From contig SCFE01000104.1 in NCBI GenBank assembly GCA_004352715.1, positions 1,453,634 to 1,517,633 on the forward strand: a DNA stretch of 64,000 nucleotides, in the 5' to 3' direction. This DNA comes from Hofstenia miamia. Lineage: Eukaryota > Xenacoelomorpha > Acoela. The position numbers and the translations under genes were made by a program. Shown here piece after piece: positions 22,695 through 35,122 of this stretch; the first letter of the stretch is position 1, and each line of letters opens with the position of its first letter. Below the pieces are notes generated by a model, which saw only the letters and a program-made list of their open reading frames with translations, was not told the DNA's origin and did not search any database.

Positions 22695-23197
22695 TACTCT
22701 TAAAATTTTCTAGATAAAGCATCTAAAATAACACCTAGATTTTTAGGTAAAAAAGGCCTACATTGGATTTTAGGCAAATTACCTAAAATTGGGGCAAACT
22801 AAAATTTAGGGAAAATACCGGAAATATTCTACGTATTTTTCCTAAATGTTTATGTTTCTATTCTAGGTAATTAAACCTAAAATTNGATCAATTCAATCTT
22901 TGAACATTAGTTATAAAAAGAATTTGAAATTTTTTACAAAATTGAATTTTTTATTGAAAAATTCATATTTGCATGTACTTCAGGCAGACCGGATTAAAGC
23001 TTCGAGGGGCCCTGGGACACATTAAAAATGTAGGTATGCCTTTTTACATAAACATCTAGGTGATTTTTTTAGGTATTTCTATTTAGGAAAAATAGCAAAA
23101 ATATTTAACCTATTTTTTTTAAATGTTTTGCGTAGATACCTAAAATTACATGATTTCTTTGAAATGTAATCCTATATACCCACAATCTTAGAGTGTA
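22695..23197. mobile_element. Possible MITE with repeated CCTAAAATT words
   Basis: The ends TACTCTTAAAATT and (reverse complement) CACTCTAAGATTG are similar but imperfect. The interior is crowded with CCTAAA and TTTAGG words on both strands (about a dozen), unlike its flanks. There is no coding sequence. One ambiguous base lies at 22885. Confidence 0.35.
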
Positions 23198-23199
23198 TT

Positions 23200-23628
23200 A
23201 ATGTTAAAAAATGTTTTCTACATCAAATATCAAAACAAAAATATATTTTTTACAATGCATTATGCTTTAATTTTGAGCTTATGTACAAAATCCTGACATT
23301 CAATGGGAAAAACTATCTGTATAATGCTAATGCATTAGCAATTGCTAATGCTGATGCAGTTTATAAATTAAAATGCACAAATGTGTTGCTTATGTATTTT
23401 AGCAACGATTGAGACAGTGAGAAAGCTTAACTATTCTGTTAATGGCTTCTAAAATTAACTCAACAGCAATAATTTCTTGACTAAATGTAAACAAAGTTTG
23501 ATTTAGAGTCACCAAAATCCCTCCAGAAATCTTCTATCATTTAAACCAACGTCAGAATAATTCACTTAATGTAGTTATACCATACAATAAGCTAAGAACT
23601 TATGTTTATACCTTGCAAAAATTATGTA

Positions 23629-23716
<88 letters not shown>
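23200..23716. other. Unassigned sequence ending in (TA)n at left edge of copy 2
   Basis: Nothing recognisable in the first 425 bases. From about 23627 it is a (TA)n array of about 90 bp. Confidence 0.6.
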
Positions 23717-23719
<3 letters not shown>

Positions 23720-25136
23720 AAGCATTTAATGTCACTGTATGATATATGTATGTATATATATATGTATATATATATTTATATATATATATATTGCTTATGC
23801 AAAAAATATTTCCTTTTCTATCAATGATTTAGGGGATTCACATGTTATAGAATGAGTTCAAATTTTACCGTTAATTCACTTCTAGTTTCTCTTCCTGGCA
23901 TCACGACAAACATTGCAACCACAGATTGTTTGCAGTCGACAGATTAAAATATTATTCAAACAGGAAAGTTCATAAACAAATTATATGCCAGTTATTTAAA
24001 ATTATTTCAAAGCGTTACAGAGATGGAAGTAGGGTGGTTCGACACATGGGTTGGGGCGAGAGGAGCAGGTCGGACAGGTATGGGAAAAAGTTTTCTAAAC
24101 TGGGCATCCATAATGCACAAGTGGGCAAGACTCACTTGAGCTTCGAAAAATGAGCCAAAAATTTTTGGAGATTGTAAAGTAATTTTTATTATTATATTTG
24201 AATACATTTAGCAATTTAGTCGACTTTTTAGAGATGAATTATTGTGTATTCCTCTTAGTTAAATTTGATTTTATCCAAAGTACCAATAAAATCTTTTTTC
24301 ATCTGAACTTGATTTGTTGTCAACAGGCTTTACAATTACATTTGCAAAAAAATATTGCGTAAATGATTGGTTTTATTAAATGATTTTTAAGGCTGAAATT
24401 ATATTTCCTTTTACTATCATGGGTTTTTACTATGTACTAGATGACATTAGAAAAATGATTATGTGCTTTCTAAGTAGAAAGAATTCACAATATTTGGCAG
24501 GGGTGATATAGTGTTATGAAAGTGAGGGACAATAGAATATCGCAAATAATTTTTGAAGCAAATGCTTTACCGCAATTTGAGGCAGTGGAATTATAAACTT
24601 GGGGCAATATGAAGCAGATTTGAACATGTAAATATAGGGCAGACTGTGGGGTTAATTTGCAAGAATCTGCCACATTTCTCTTCAATTTCTGGGCGTTGCT
24701 AATTCAGTAGACATGATAAGCATCAGTTCTTATCAAAAATCACTGAAGATGTCAAAGAGTTTTTGTATTTTACTCAGTTTCTAGAAATTGAAAAATAGAA
24801 AATTGGCTATCATAGAATGCTATATCAAAGGAATTTAGAATTAAGCAACAGTATCATAACAGTATGATTAAGTCCTGATTTACTCTTTTGAAGCGGGCAC
24901 TACAGCATTCCTATGCGTTCCCTCTCGACGACAGCCCTGGATGTAACATATACCTTAATCTTTATACATAGTATGATCAGTATAACAGTATAAAATAGAA
25001 ATCACGTTTTCACATGTAGGTAAACTCCAGGTATAATGGAGCCATTTAGTGAATTCGTTTCTAAATTCTGATTCTGAAGAGGAAGAGGGCTATTTTATTA
25101 CTAAATATGAATGAACCAGAAAAAAATTGTTATACA

Positions 25137-25303
25137 CAGGGCTGTACTCTTAATTAATTAATAATGGGGAGCTCTTATCTTGAATTTTGTATCTTTATGA
25201 TATATTTTGACTATAATTTATATTCTCAACAAACAAAATCCAAAACTCGAATACTAATATAAATTTAACAAGAGGGGCTGCGGCCCCCTCGAGTACATCC
25301 CTG
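25137..25303. mobile_element. hAT-type MITE (second copy)
   Basis: Same element as at 15653-15819, with the same flanking octamers. Confidence 0.7.
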
Positions 25304-25935
25304 GCTATACAGTTGCTATGGATTTGGTATGGAAATGCTTATCTCAATGACTACATGCAGCAATTTCCGAAACTTTGGTTAAATTTGTTTTTACCAACAA
25401 CTTCGGAATATTTACCCAAACTTTTGTATTTTATACACCAAAGATTCGTGAAGAAATTTTCCTCACAAGAAAAGGCGAAAATATGTGAAAAATGTTTGCT
25501 TTATATTGGCAATAATAATATAATGCGGATTCGACTCAATGCTTCTATCACAGTGAAATATCACTTATCCATACGGAATGTTTACCTGCCTACAAAATGT
25601 AGTACTAAGTTCAGATATAAATTGTTTAAAGATTTCATTTTTAATATGCATTAGTCAGACTAACTTAGTCAGCTATTATATGTTTCTAAACTTTAATCTT
25701 TAAGCAGATTGAAAGTAGAAATGCGGCGGAGTGCTTTTAACAGTTGGAACCAGTTTACTTTTTACTACGATGATAGGGTTTGGGGCACTTTTTGTGAAGC
25801 ACAAATGGTATTGAATAATACAAATAGTTTAGGGCTTAAATATGCTTAGCATTAATGCATGTTATGCAATCAGCTTTGTAACCACACTTGGAATACAGTA
25901 GCGCGCGTCTAGCTGAGAATATAATTGACATGAGA

Positions 25936-25988
25936 CACAGCCTACTAATAAATATTTATGATTAGGCTGTGGATGAGAGAATATAAAG
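25936..25988 (+). promoter_or_regulatory. Dyad and TATA box of PAN-like gene (copy 2)
   Basis: The 36-bp dyad at 25936-25971 and TATAAAG at 25982-25988 are identical to copy 1. Confidence 0.5.
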
Positions 25989-26020
25989 CTTCGTCTTAAA
26001 TAAATCCTATTGTTTAGACA

Positions 26021-26424
26021 ATGAAGTACACTGTGCTATGCCTTGCTTCCATGTGCCTTTTGCTTGAAATTGTATGGAACCTTACTCGTTATGGTACTCG
26101 GCAAATGGTTTTTGATGACGCTATTCCATTTTCTGCCATGCATGATTTGACCTTACTTGAGGAACTTTATAGTACAAGAAAGTTGATCTGTATTAAAAAG
26201 TGCATTTCTAAGAGATATTGCAAATCAGTTGCTTATGGAGATGCTGAAAAAAGGTGCAAACTGTTCAGAGAAGATCGCTTTACGTCTCCTGAACACTTCT
26301 TCAATGGCAATGTTTCATCGTACAAATACTATGGAATGCGCAGAGATACTGAACCTCTATGCGCACTTGAAGACGAATTGATGATTAATCCGTTTCGTAG
26401 CGATGGATTCTGTGAGATCAATGT
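26021..26424 (+). CDS. First exon of secreted PAN/apple-like protein (copy 2)
   Basis: Identical in protein sequence to the exon at 16537-16940: signal peptide, PAN-like cysteines, donor GTAAGA at 26425. In this copy the downstream exons at 27745-27766, 28632-28813 and probably 30903-31078 lie on the same contig without a gap, so this is the better model of the gene. Confidence 0.75.
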
Positions 26425-27467
26425 GTAAGATAAAAATGAAATTTTGTTAAAGAAACTATTATTTCATCTGTATTATTGGGGTATGCAGTGTGAGGTAATG
26501 GCGGAATTTCAGCGATGATTTTAAGAATTATTTTAAAAATTCAAGAAAAGATTTTAAAATTCATTTTAGGGGTCTATTCTTACACCATTTAAATAGTTTG
26601 CAAAACAACGATGGCGATAGTATTTTTAGAAGAGAACATATAGAAAATCGGGGGGGGGAGCACTCAATTTTAGAGAAAAAGTACGCATTTTACCATCCAT
26701 TTAATGAAGTTAATTTCGCCTAAATTTAAACTAGCCTCCATGGGGTTAAGCGCTCAAATGATAAAACTAAAAGCTGATAAAAGCAAGCAAGCAAACTTCT
26801 AAACAAAAACTCTAAGAAGTTATAAATATGCAATTTTTGTATTTCTTCATCCCATTCGCCACAAGTGGTTGTCCTTAAGCAGGTTTCGTAGATGTGCAGG
26901 GAGCATGCGGTCCATTTGGTACTGATCTGCATTATCGATAATTTCTGCATATTGGGTTAATATTTGAGAATCCACAGTTGTTTTTGCGCAGCCTTTTTTC
27001 TTTCCATGTAGGATTCTTCATTACACCTTATTTTTTGTCCCATTCCCAGTCCAATTCCATGAGACTTGATGTACTTGCCTATATTTTCTGGGAGTAAATA
27101 TCCCTCTTACATACATATATATATATATATATAAACTATTTCAGACCTTTCAGAATTCTTTTTTGCAACTTTGGATTCGAATGAGATAGAACAAATTTTC
27201 TGAAATCAGATAGTACAATTCGGATCCGATTGCAATTTCGGTTACTCGTCATGAATTACACTGGACAAAATGCAGTTTTTCTAAGGTGATGCAACGAAAA
27301 TTTTTTAAGATGTGATGTCTAATAAGAGCGATGTGGGTAGGACTTATGCCTTGTAATTTAATCCTATATTTGTGATGGAGAATATGACATTTTATATATG
27401 AAATTCAAATTTCACATTTTATCTTTGAATAACAAATTTTATCTAGGCGTTTTTCATTTGAAGACAT

Positions 27468-27486
27468 AGATGTGTATAAGAGACAG
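27468..27486. other. Tn5/Nextera mosaic-end adapter embedded in the assembly
   Basis: AGATGTGTATAAGAGACAG is the exact 19-bp Tn5 mosaic end used in tagmentation libraries. In copy 1 the same site (17984-18000) reads TAGGCTCTTGTGATGCT, with identical flanks on both sides. It is therefore a library artefact, not a genomic sequence. Confidence 0.95.
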
Positions 27487-27744
27487 TCTTCGTTTAATGT
27501 CTGCAAGTGAAAATATTCCAATTAGAAATACAAACAAAGATGCTAAGACTGAAATTAATTGTTGTCGGGAATTGGGAAGCAACGGAATCATCCTCAATGA
27601 CCTCAATGCTACCAAAAACTAAATTTGGCGGACGTTTGTGAATATTTTACACAGCATTAACAGTTTTTCCAATTTGAATTCGAAAATATCCTTTGTTCGA
27701 AATTGTTAAGAAAGTCAAACCTTAATCTTATTATATTTATACAG

Positions 27745-27766
27745 ATATTTTGATTGTGTGCCCAAA
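27745..27766 (+). CDS. Probable micro-exon of PAN-like gene (copy 2)
   Basis: Equivalent of 18260-18281, same splice signals. Confidence 0.4.
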
Positions 27767-27790
27767 GTAAAAAGAAGGCTTTGTCCTACC

Positions 27791-28535
27791 TGTGGTCGGG
27801 GTTACTCTACCAGTCAACGGACTGAAGAGTGAGTGGCAACAGATCAGCTCTGGCACTTCCCCTAGAAGTGTGCTAGCCGGCTTAATCATGCTTGTCCTCT
27901 GGCGACCCCTGGCACGCAGAGTGCTGATCTGTGTTGAGTCTGATCAGCAGAGAGTGAAGCCGAAGGCCGAGCTTCATGAGAGGGTTGCGCCTCTCTACAG
28001 CTTTCGCCAACCAAGGCTACTAACTGAGGTAACTCGTGAGCACCTACCGTCTGCCTGTTATAGAGATCCTGATTATTTAGGAGATATTTATACACTTGTA
28101 GTGCAAAGCACCAAGTGACGACCTAAAATCTCCGTAACTTAGAATGTCGGATCATAACTAAAACCCATGACAAAGCAAAGCTCCCTCATAGGTAAGGCCC
28201 AGCAAATGCTGGCCTAGGCCTATCTAGAGGCCAGAGACAGAGGAAAATCCTCTGTATAACTGCCCTCGTAGACGCACTCTACGGCTCTGGGCATAGACGT
28301 CGCCGTCTGCTCCACAGAACAGACAGTCTCACATCATCATCACCGCCCCCATATGTGCGAAGCACACATGGTTGCACCTTCTTATACCCTATTGTTTAAC
28401 GTCCACTCTAGGTTCGGGACTCCGCAAAGCGACGCGCCCATCAAGTATTGGCTCAGCGTCTCCGCTTCTCCAGGAACCACCACGAGGAGGTTACTCTCTA
28501 GGACGATTCAGGCATAGCCCTTTCGGTTCCCTGTT
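27791..28535. mobile_element. GC-rich 745-bp insertion (copy 2)
   Basis: Equivalent of 18306-19050 with the same CTACC flanks. One substitution (T to C at about 28300) makes a CpG. Confidence 0.55.
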
Positions 28536-28631
28536 CTACCTAACTTTTTTGTAACCATTAACACACAAATAAATTGTTTTAGACTGATTTGCACGCTAAT
28601 AATAAATAATAAAAAAATTTAACACATTTAG

Positions 28632-28813
28632 AAAAAAGAAAATTGCAAAAAGTAATTGGGGTCAATGGACAACTCTTGCCGAAATTCCAATCGAACCTGA
28701 GAAATGGCGTGAGTATTCGTCTGAATATCGAGTGAATTCAACTACAGAGTATAGTGAATGGACTGAATGGCAACCCTTTTATAAGAAGAGAAAGAAATTT
28801 TCTTGTCTTTATT
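28632..28813 (+). CDS. Third exon of PAN-like gene, thrombospondin-1-like (copy 2)
   Basis: Same as 19147-19328: W-G-Q-W and W-T-E-W motifs, donor GTAAGT at 28814. Confidence 0.6.
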
Positions 28814-30902
28814 GTAAGTAAAAATTTTTGGTTGTTGAACTTGCGTCACCGTCAAAAGCAATTGAACATGAAATATTACTTCCAAAAGCACCAAACAATT
28901 TGAAAATATAACAACACAATGCATTTCTTCATTTATTATGTAACACATCAAACCAACAAGCAACTTATCCAATTTTTTGCTCTGTTACCATTATATTCAA
29001 TCCACAACAAATGGAATAGAATATATCGGTACTGGAAAAGCCTAGCATAATAATTGTCGATTTGTAGTAGATTGTGTCGAACTTCTTCAGAATCAGTCCC
29101 GTAGCCAATGATAGCCATATAAATGATTGTGAATACTTATATTTATATTTATATTACTTATGATATCCTTTGTTTATCATATATATGGTTTGTATGTTTA
29201 AAATCTATTAATATGGTTTCAATATTATTTCGATATATTTTCCTTAATAGGTTCTACCAAGTATTTACTAGGCTATACTAATTCGTCCCGCCCCATGCTA
29301 GGCTCTAAGTAGCTGTCTTGAAAAAAATTGATTCAAAATATTTATTTTCAAAACATCGAAACCGACACCAATAAAAACACACAGCATCAATTCCGTATTA
29401 CTGTAATATATATTGTATGTCATCTTTTACATTTTTTATATATATGATTTCATATATATGATTTAGGTTTATGTGTATTTATATTAATATGATCATATAT
29501 ATATGATTTATTTATGTAGCCATCACTGGCTGGGAGAAGACCTATCGCGGACCTAATTAGTTATTATTATTAACTTTCCTTATTTAATTCCCCGATCTGT
29601 TTTTTCATTACTTATTTAACTGCCACCTTAACTGATAAAATTCCTTACAAAATTAGCTATCAGAATTTCTTTAATTCAGCCTTTCCCATTGTATTTCAAT
29701 ATTCACTACTGTAAAATAGATGGCTGCAACAATGGGCAGGACATACACTGTACACATATAGCTCTATATATGCAGACAAAATATGTCATTATCATAGCTA
29801 GTATTGTTAGTTCACCATTTGAAGAAAACTACAATTACTAGGTATAATTTTATTGTAATGCATTGAAAAAAAATATATTCACAACAGTTAATTCCAAATA
29901 AGGTAAAAAGGGGGGAGGGGCAATTCGGCGGATTCCTATTGAAGAGCTCATTCCTAAATTTTGACATATAACAGAAATCCAAATTTTTTATGGAGTTTGC
30001 CTTCCATGCACCCATTTAGCATTTTACAACAGCATAAGTGATATGAACGCGTAAACAATGATTTAAAGATTGCTTAAAAATTCATTCTTTTGTGGGTAGA
30101 AACGGAGGATGTTGGAGTAAATCCCCCACTCTTTTTAAAATCAATAAATTTTTGCATGACATGATAGGAGATTGAACTTCGTGAGCAGAATCTTAACATT
30201 ATTAAAGAATATAATTTGAACTAAAAGACAATATATTGCTGTGTATTGGATAGATTGTGTCTTGATTTAAAATTTTGACGCAGCGCTTAATGCACGTCTC
30301 TACCTGGCAAAATATGCTGACAAATTATGTGCAATAGGATATTTGAAGTGCGCTTCAAAACAGCTGATTGCAAAGCACAAAGGTATATAATTAAGCAATC
30401 AACACTCATTGCTGCAACAAAAGGGGTTTGTTTGCACAATAATTCATTCACTAACACTCACCCGCCGAATTACCCCACCACCAAATGACCCCTTTTAATC
30501 TAAAACCTACTTAAACTTTATCCGGAGGACTAAACTACGCACGTTGTCGGAATTCGCCACATACAAATGAACGGGGCACATACCAAGAAACTGGATGGGA
30601 CCTATTTACCAGCTAGAAAGCAAAAAATGAAATACCATAGCTCAAAAACTATAGATGCAGTTCTATTCGATTCTACGTTAAACGTTGGTTAAAAAATAAA
30701 AAAGCTAAGTTTGTATACATTGGCTTCTTGATATAGGTATCTGTTTTATATATATATATATACATATATTTATATATATATATACAAATATTTATATATA
30801 TATGACTTAATGAGTAATTGAATTTGGCAAATTTAATCCCATATTTTAGATTCATCAAGACGGTATATATCAAGGTAAAGTTTTAGAATAATTTTTTTAC
30901 AG

Positions 30903-31078
30903 ACAATTGTGGTTTAGAAACTATAGTCGCATCTGTGTCCCTTCTCCTTTAGCTGTGCATTCCAGAATTTTCTGTTATGGGAACGACATAAAAACTGATA
31001 TATTGGGCTATTCACATAATTCTGTCAATCATACTAAAGTAGTGAGAATGGTATTAAACGCAGAAGAAGAATACAAAT
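30903..31078 (+). CDS. Candidate downstream exon of PAN-like gene
   Basis: A strong acceptor (TTTTTTTACAG) precedes 30903 and a donor (GTACGT) follows 31078. Between them one frame is open and encodes LWFRNYSRICVPSPLAVHS, then FCYGNDIKTD and potential N-glycosylation sites (NYS, NHT), consistent with an extracellular protein. This frame needs a different phase from the one left by the exon at 28632-28813, so either an intervening exon was missed or the borders differ. In the directly compatible phase the frame stops after 16 codons (..ASVSLLL), which would make it a short terminal exon. No known domain is recognised. Confidence 0.45.
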
Positions 31079-31820
31079 GTACGTTTTTTATGATAATGAG
31101 TTAAAATTATTGAAGAATATAAATTCACTAGTTTATGTCCATATATAAATTATTAAACAAAATATATATGGAAATAATAATAATAACAATATTATGCATA
31201 TATATATATATATATATATATGTATAATGTTGTAATAAATTTTCAATCACTACCCATTATAAATTTGTATTACATGGCTTAATGCTAAAATGCTTTTAAT
31301 AACTGACCATTGTTAGCTTCCTTAAGGTATACAGCTTCACCGATCTTTGGAAAAGTCGACTTAACAGTACATATAGAAATTGTCTTCCTTTGAAGTTTGT
31401 TTGTGTAAATATATTTCTGATGTTAAGTGTCCGTTTAGAGGTTCTTTTATTTAGGTTTCTAGTTGTATTTTAGTTTCTCCGATGTATGCAGGCTGAGAGA
31501 AAGTTAAATCTTCTTTACCGCGTTAACGCCTTCTATAGAACGGCCAGAGGCCGGTCATACCGGCTCTAAATTTAGCATGAATATTGGTCTTATTGACTGA
31601 TAAGAATTTTCTCTCTATTCTATATATCTATCTATGAATATGTATTTTGTGAACACTAACCTTTATGTTGATTTTAAACAGGAATTGCTACATAGCACAT
31701 AAAATATTACACTAAGCCAGATAAAATTAACTGGTTTCTTCAATATCAAAGAGTTGCATTTCACTATCATCTTTATTGCAATGATAGAAATATTGCACTT
31801 AATGCACATTAATGTAAATT
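31079..31820. other. No recognisable gene
   Basis: AT-rich, with a (TA)n array at about 31197-31221. Confidence 0.5.
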
Positions 31821-32032
31821 CAGGGCTATACTCCTAAATAATTAACAAGGGGTACTCTGTATTTGAGAACTGATAATTTTATGTTATATTTTGACCAAAT
31901 TTTGTTATTCAACAATAAAAATACAGCACCACAAACCATAATAGAACCTTAACAAGGGGAGGGGGCGGGGTCAAATATAACAAGGTGGGATGAGTCCTTC
32001 CCCCATGTGCACTCCTCGAGTACACTTTTCTG
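31821..32032. mobile_element. Diverged relative of the 167-bp hAT-type MITE
   Basis: Begins CAGGGCTATACTC, shares blocks with 15653-15819 (TTAACAAG.GG and CTCGAGTACA among them) and ends ..GTACACTTTTCTG. Ends and target duplication are degraded. Confidence 0.5.
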
Positions 32033-32826
32033 CATATTGTAATGTAGTAATCTTAAGTTGTGAAGTTCTGTATTGTCTGAATTCAATTAATGTAAATTAC
32101 TATTATAACCAGGTCATACAAGCAGCGTCCAAATTTTATAACTAAGACCCAGTAAATGATTAATGAGCAAACCATTTAAAATATTTTCATACTTATGTGA
32201 TTTGATGCACGATTCATCAATGTATTGACAAAAAAACATTGATAAATAATACTGGAAACGGTATTTTATTTGAACAAAAGTGCTTAATGTGGTGTTTTAC
32301 GCAGACTACATTGTCCGTTTAATTATGCATGCTTAATAGCATCCTCAGAAATTCTCTTGTTGGGCTAAGCTATTTTAGTAAAACAACATTTAGATACGAG
32401 CACAGACAAACCAAAGGGCCTAATTTATTGGTACAGACTACGGTCCTTGCACAGAGATATGCAAATGCGCGGGCCCTACCCCAGCATAAGAGAAATAGCT
32501 TTTACCATGCTCACCAATAAATATGTTATTTGCTTTAAAACTTCAATGCTAAAGCATCTGTTGCCAGATCAATGCAAGAAAAAAATTTTCCCTAATGTTG
32601 ATATTGAACAGGTAGCGCCCAATTATCTAATAGTTACAGAGATCGTAACTAAGCCTGCTCGTTAATTTTAACGTGTGCAGTCTACAATCTATTTTAACTC
32701 GAATGTTAGCACATTAACTATTTAATATCACTCAGCCCTGACTTGGCTGCATAATTTTGCACATTCATCATATTGGTATTTATTTATTAAAGAAGAAACT
32801 AAATTTTTGGAATTTGTGCCTTGTTT
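32033..32826. other. Unassigned; overlapping short open frames
   Basis: Plus-strand frames at 32329-32520 and 32447-32665 (63 and 72 codons) overlap in GC-richer sequence around a possible exon. No family or clear splice pair was recognised. Confidence 0.4.
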
Positions 32827-32830
32827 TTAA

Positions 32831-33026
32831 CACTAGAAAGTCTGAGCGGTCAAATTTGACCGCTTTGTACATCTTAAATGTATTTGTAATGCCTCGTGAA
32901 ATGAAAATTTAAATAGAAAAACAGCTTATTTGGTTCTTCTCACACTTTTTTTTTCATTTGCTTTTTTTCGTGTCAATTCTGACAACTGCATGGATTTAAG
33001 ATATAGAATCATTGGACTTTCTAGTG
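32831..33026. mobile_element. piggyBac-type MITE
   Basis: A 196-bp element with perfect 12-bp inverted repeats CACTAGAAAGTC, flanked by TTAA at 32827-32830 and 33027-33030, the target piggyBac elements use. Just inside the left end lies a perfect 18-bp palindrome, GCGGTCAAATTTGACCGC. No transposase. A related end is found at 51206-51238. Confidence 0.85.
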
Positions 33027-33276
33027 TTAATGAGGTTAGATGTTCTAGATGATGAAAATATTGGCATTATCCATGTCTTCACTAGCTTGTTCATCGGTGG
33101 TGTTTTCTATTTGGTTTTTATCCTAATGAAATTGTTTGGATTTCTTACCAAAAATTGGCATAATTCTGTCAACATTTTAGATAATTTTTCAATCTTTTAG
33201 GAATTTTTTGACACACATTTTAGCAGCATATACTATATGAATAAATAATAATAGTAAATAAATGTACTACTATAGC

Positions 33277-33640
33277 TCAACTATACACATACGCGAGATT
33301 TATAAATATTAACCCTGCTGAGTTTCGACTGCTACAACAAATTTGTAGTAGATTAAATATAAGAATAATGAAATGCTGTTCAAACAAAAGTTGTTTTAAC
33401 TTTCTTTTAAGAAGGATATAATTTGCCTCAAATCTTAGAATGGATGTTAAGGAATTCCAAAGTTTCGGCCCAACAATACCAAAATAAGAAGCATCTCCTG
33501 AAGTTGAATTTGATTTTGGGGAAAACAATAAAAACTGATCAGTCGAAAGCAAATCGCGATTTGGTGTTTATAATTGAACTAATTTGGGTAGATATTTAGG
33601 TTTCGTAATAATCAAATCTCTCTATTATTGGTAAAATGCT
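33277..33640 (-). pseudogene. LINE reverse-transcriptase C-terminal fragment
   Basis: The minus-strand frame (91 codons) contains SGDASYFGIVGPKLWNSL, then LLKRKLKQLLFEQ: the conserved end of jockey/CR1-like ORF2 proteins (GPKLWNSLP..., FKR-x-LK-x-LL). The frame is closed upstream of 33552, and only decayed sequence follows to about 33640. It is therefore a 5'-truncated copy, as usual for LINEs. It may belong to the same family as 22287-22640, but the two do not overlap. Confidence 0.75.
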
Positions 33641-34570
33641 TACCTTCTTCGGCAATGCAAAACACTTCTTAGCGTATTACCTAGGAGAACTGTTCAACTT
33701 ATGAAATTTAGTGATGTTTTTTCTGATAGAAGAATTTTAGGGGGGCAACTGCCCCTCTGCCCCCGGCTTTCCACCGCAGCTATCCCTTTATATTTCTAAG
33801 CAGATACTCTGATTCAACCAAGGGATCTAGGGAAAGGTAGGCATTAATTGACATTTTCCATTCTACACCCGCAAATTTTAAAAAATTTTGTCCACATTGA
33901 CAGAATTTCTTCAATAACCTTAAAATAATCCGAAATATTTTAAGCGAATATGTTCCTAGTGTACATGAGGAAATATGGTGAATCCGTAAGAATCCTCAAG
34001 CTTTTTTTCCAGACAATGGGCACTCGCTTTACAATTATATTGAATCCCCATCTGCGCATCGCGCTTTTATATAATCAATCTACATCCTTGGTCTAGAGTA
34101 GGGCTTGCGAGTAAGGTACATGTAATATTCATACCTGCACATAATATCTCTGAGTACACGTCCAATTTGCAACTGCCTATGTATTAATAAATTAAATACT
34201 AACAAAAGTAGTCCACTTTGGTGACTGAACGAGTTTGCATGTTTATTTGAAGGATATTTTACACATTGGTCGCAATAACACATATGAATGGAATATACGG
34301 TATATGCAACATATTTACGCTGTGTAATTTCATTACTGTTAATTGATTTTTACAAAATGTTACCAAAAATTTGCAAAAATGCAAAATTTTAATAACATTT
34401 TGTCAAAAAATCCAAACACTTTCTCTGGGGTAGTTTGATTATTACTTAAAACATTAGAGAACTTGTTCATAGTGCATGCATTTCTAATTTATAAAGTTTT
34501 GTTATTGTAAATTGATCACCACATTATTTTTATGCTAACGATGACTTAAAATCGAAACCAGTCTATTCTA
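33641..34570. other. No recognisable gene
   Basis: A word related to the hammerhead-like core at 3106 occurs at 34535-34558 (CTAACGATGACTT..TCGAAAC), here with the G of CTGANGA changed to A. Confidence 0.45.
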
Positions 34571-35122
34571 ACGTCAAGCAAACATACACACAGGGTGACA
34601 CAAAATTGTGGTCAACAAAATTGAAGGAATACTTGAAAGAATGAGGTTACTTGTATTTTTACTGTTACTTTTATTAAAGATTGACAGTGTTGGCGAGTAT
34701 ATATCAGTCCGTGCAGTCAATGTTCTCCAACGTTCAGTCACTTCCAATCATGCCAAAAAACCGAACTGCTATAATTGCTCTGCATCACTGAGTATTTATT
34801 TCGCAGCTGTGAAATAACTAGAACGCTTTCTGTCGCACGAGAAACCATATCAAGAGTTGTCAGGGGTTTCAAGGAGCGTGGCCATAATGGAGAGCGTCCA
34901 GAGAAGAGAAGAAGACGCTATGTTAAAATGTTCAGAAACCGGCAGCTTATCAAAAAGTGAGCTGCACGAAATCCAAGGTTATCGATGAGAAAATTGCCCT
35001 TGACCCTTGAATCTGAAGCTGTCCGTTGAATAGCCAAAAATGAGGTAGTGCTCAAGCTTACAAGCTGTGAAGGCGTCAACTTCTACCGGAAGAAAACAAA
35101 GAAGTAAGACTCGAAAAATGGA
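34571..35122 (+). pseudogene. Tc1-like transposase N-terminal half, truncated
   Basis: Starts MPKNRTAII at 34750 and, with frameshifts, continues as RTLSVARETISRVVRGFKER, RNRQLIKK, NPRLSMRKLAL and ENKEVRLEKW: the paired helix-turn-helix region of a Tc1-like transposase. The catalytic domain is missing. A likely terminal repeat CAGGGTGACACAAAATTGTG lies at about 34591. Homology stops at about 35122, where a different Tc1 element on the opposite strand begins. Confidence 0.7.

Larger units (their letters stand above)
23717..30770. repeat. Copy 2 of the 7.05-kb duplication
   Basis: Matches 14233-21286. Unlike copy 1 it is contiguous with unique sequence on its right, including another exon at 30903, and has no internal gap. 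It carries the adapter block at 27468-27486. If the duplication is false, this is the copy to keep, after correcting the adapter. Confidence 0.9.

Noticed and set aside
14233-30770. A genuine recent segmental duplication
   Set aside because: Microsatellite borders, the N gap, adapter contamination and allele-level identity favour an assembly artefact, though read depth is needed to be sure.
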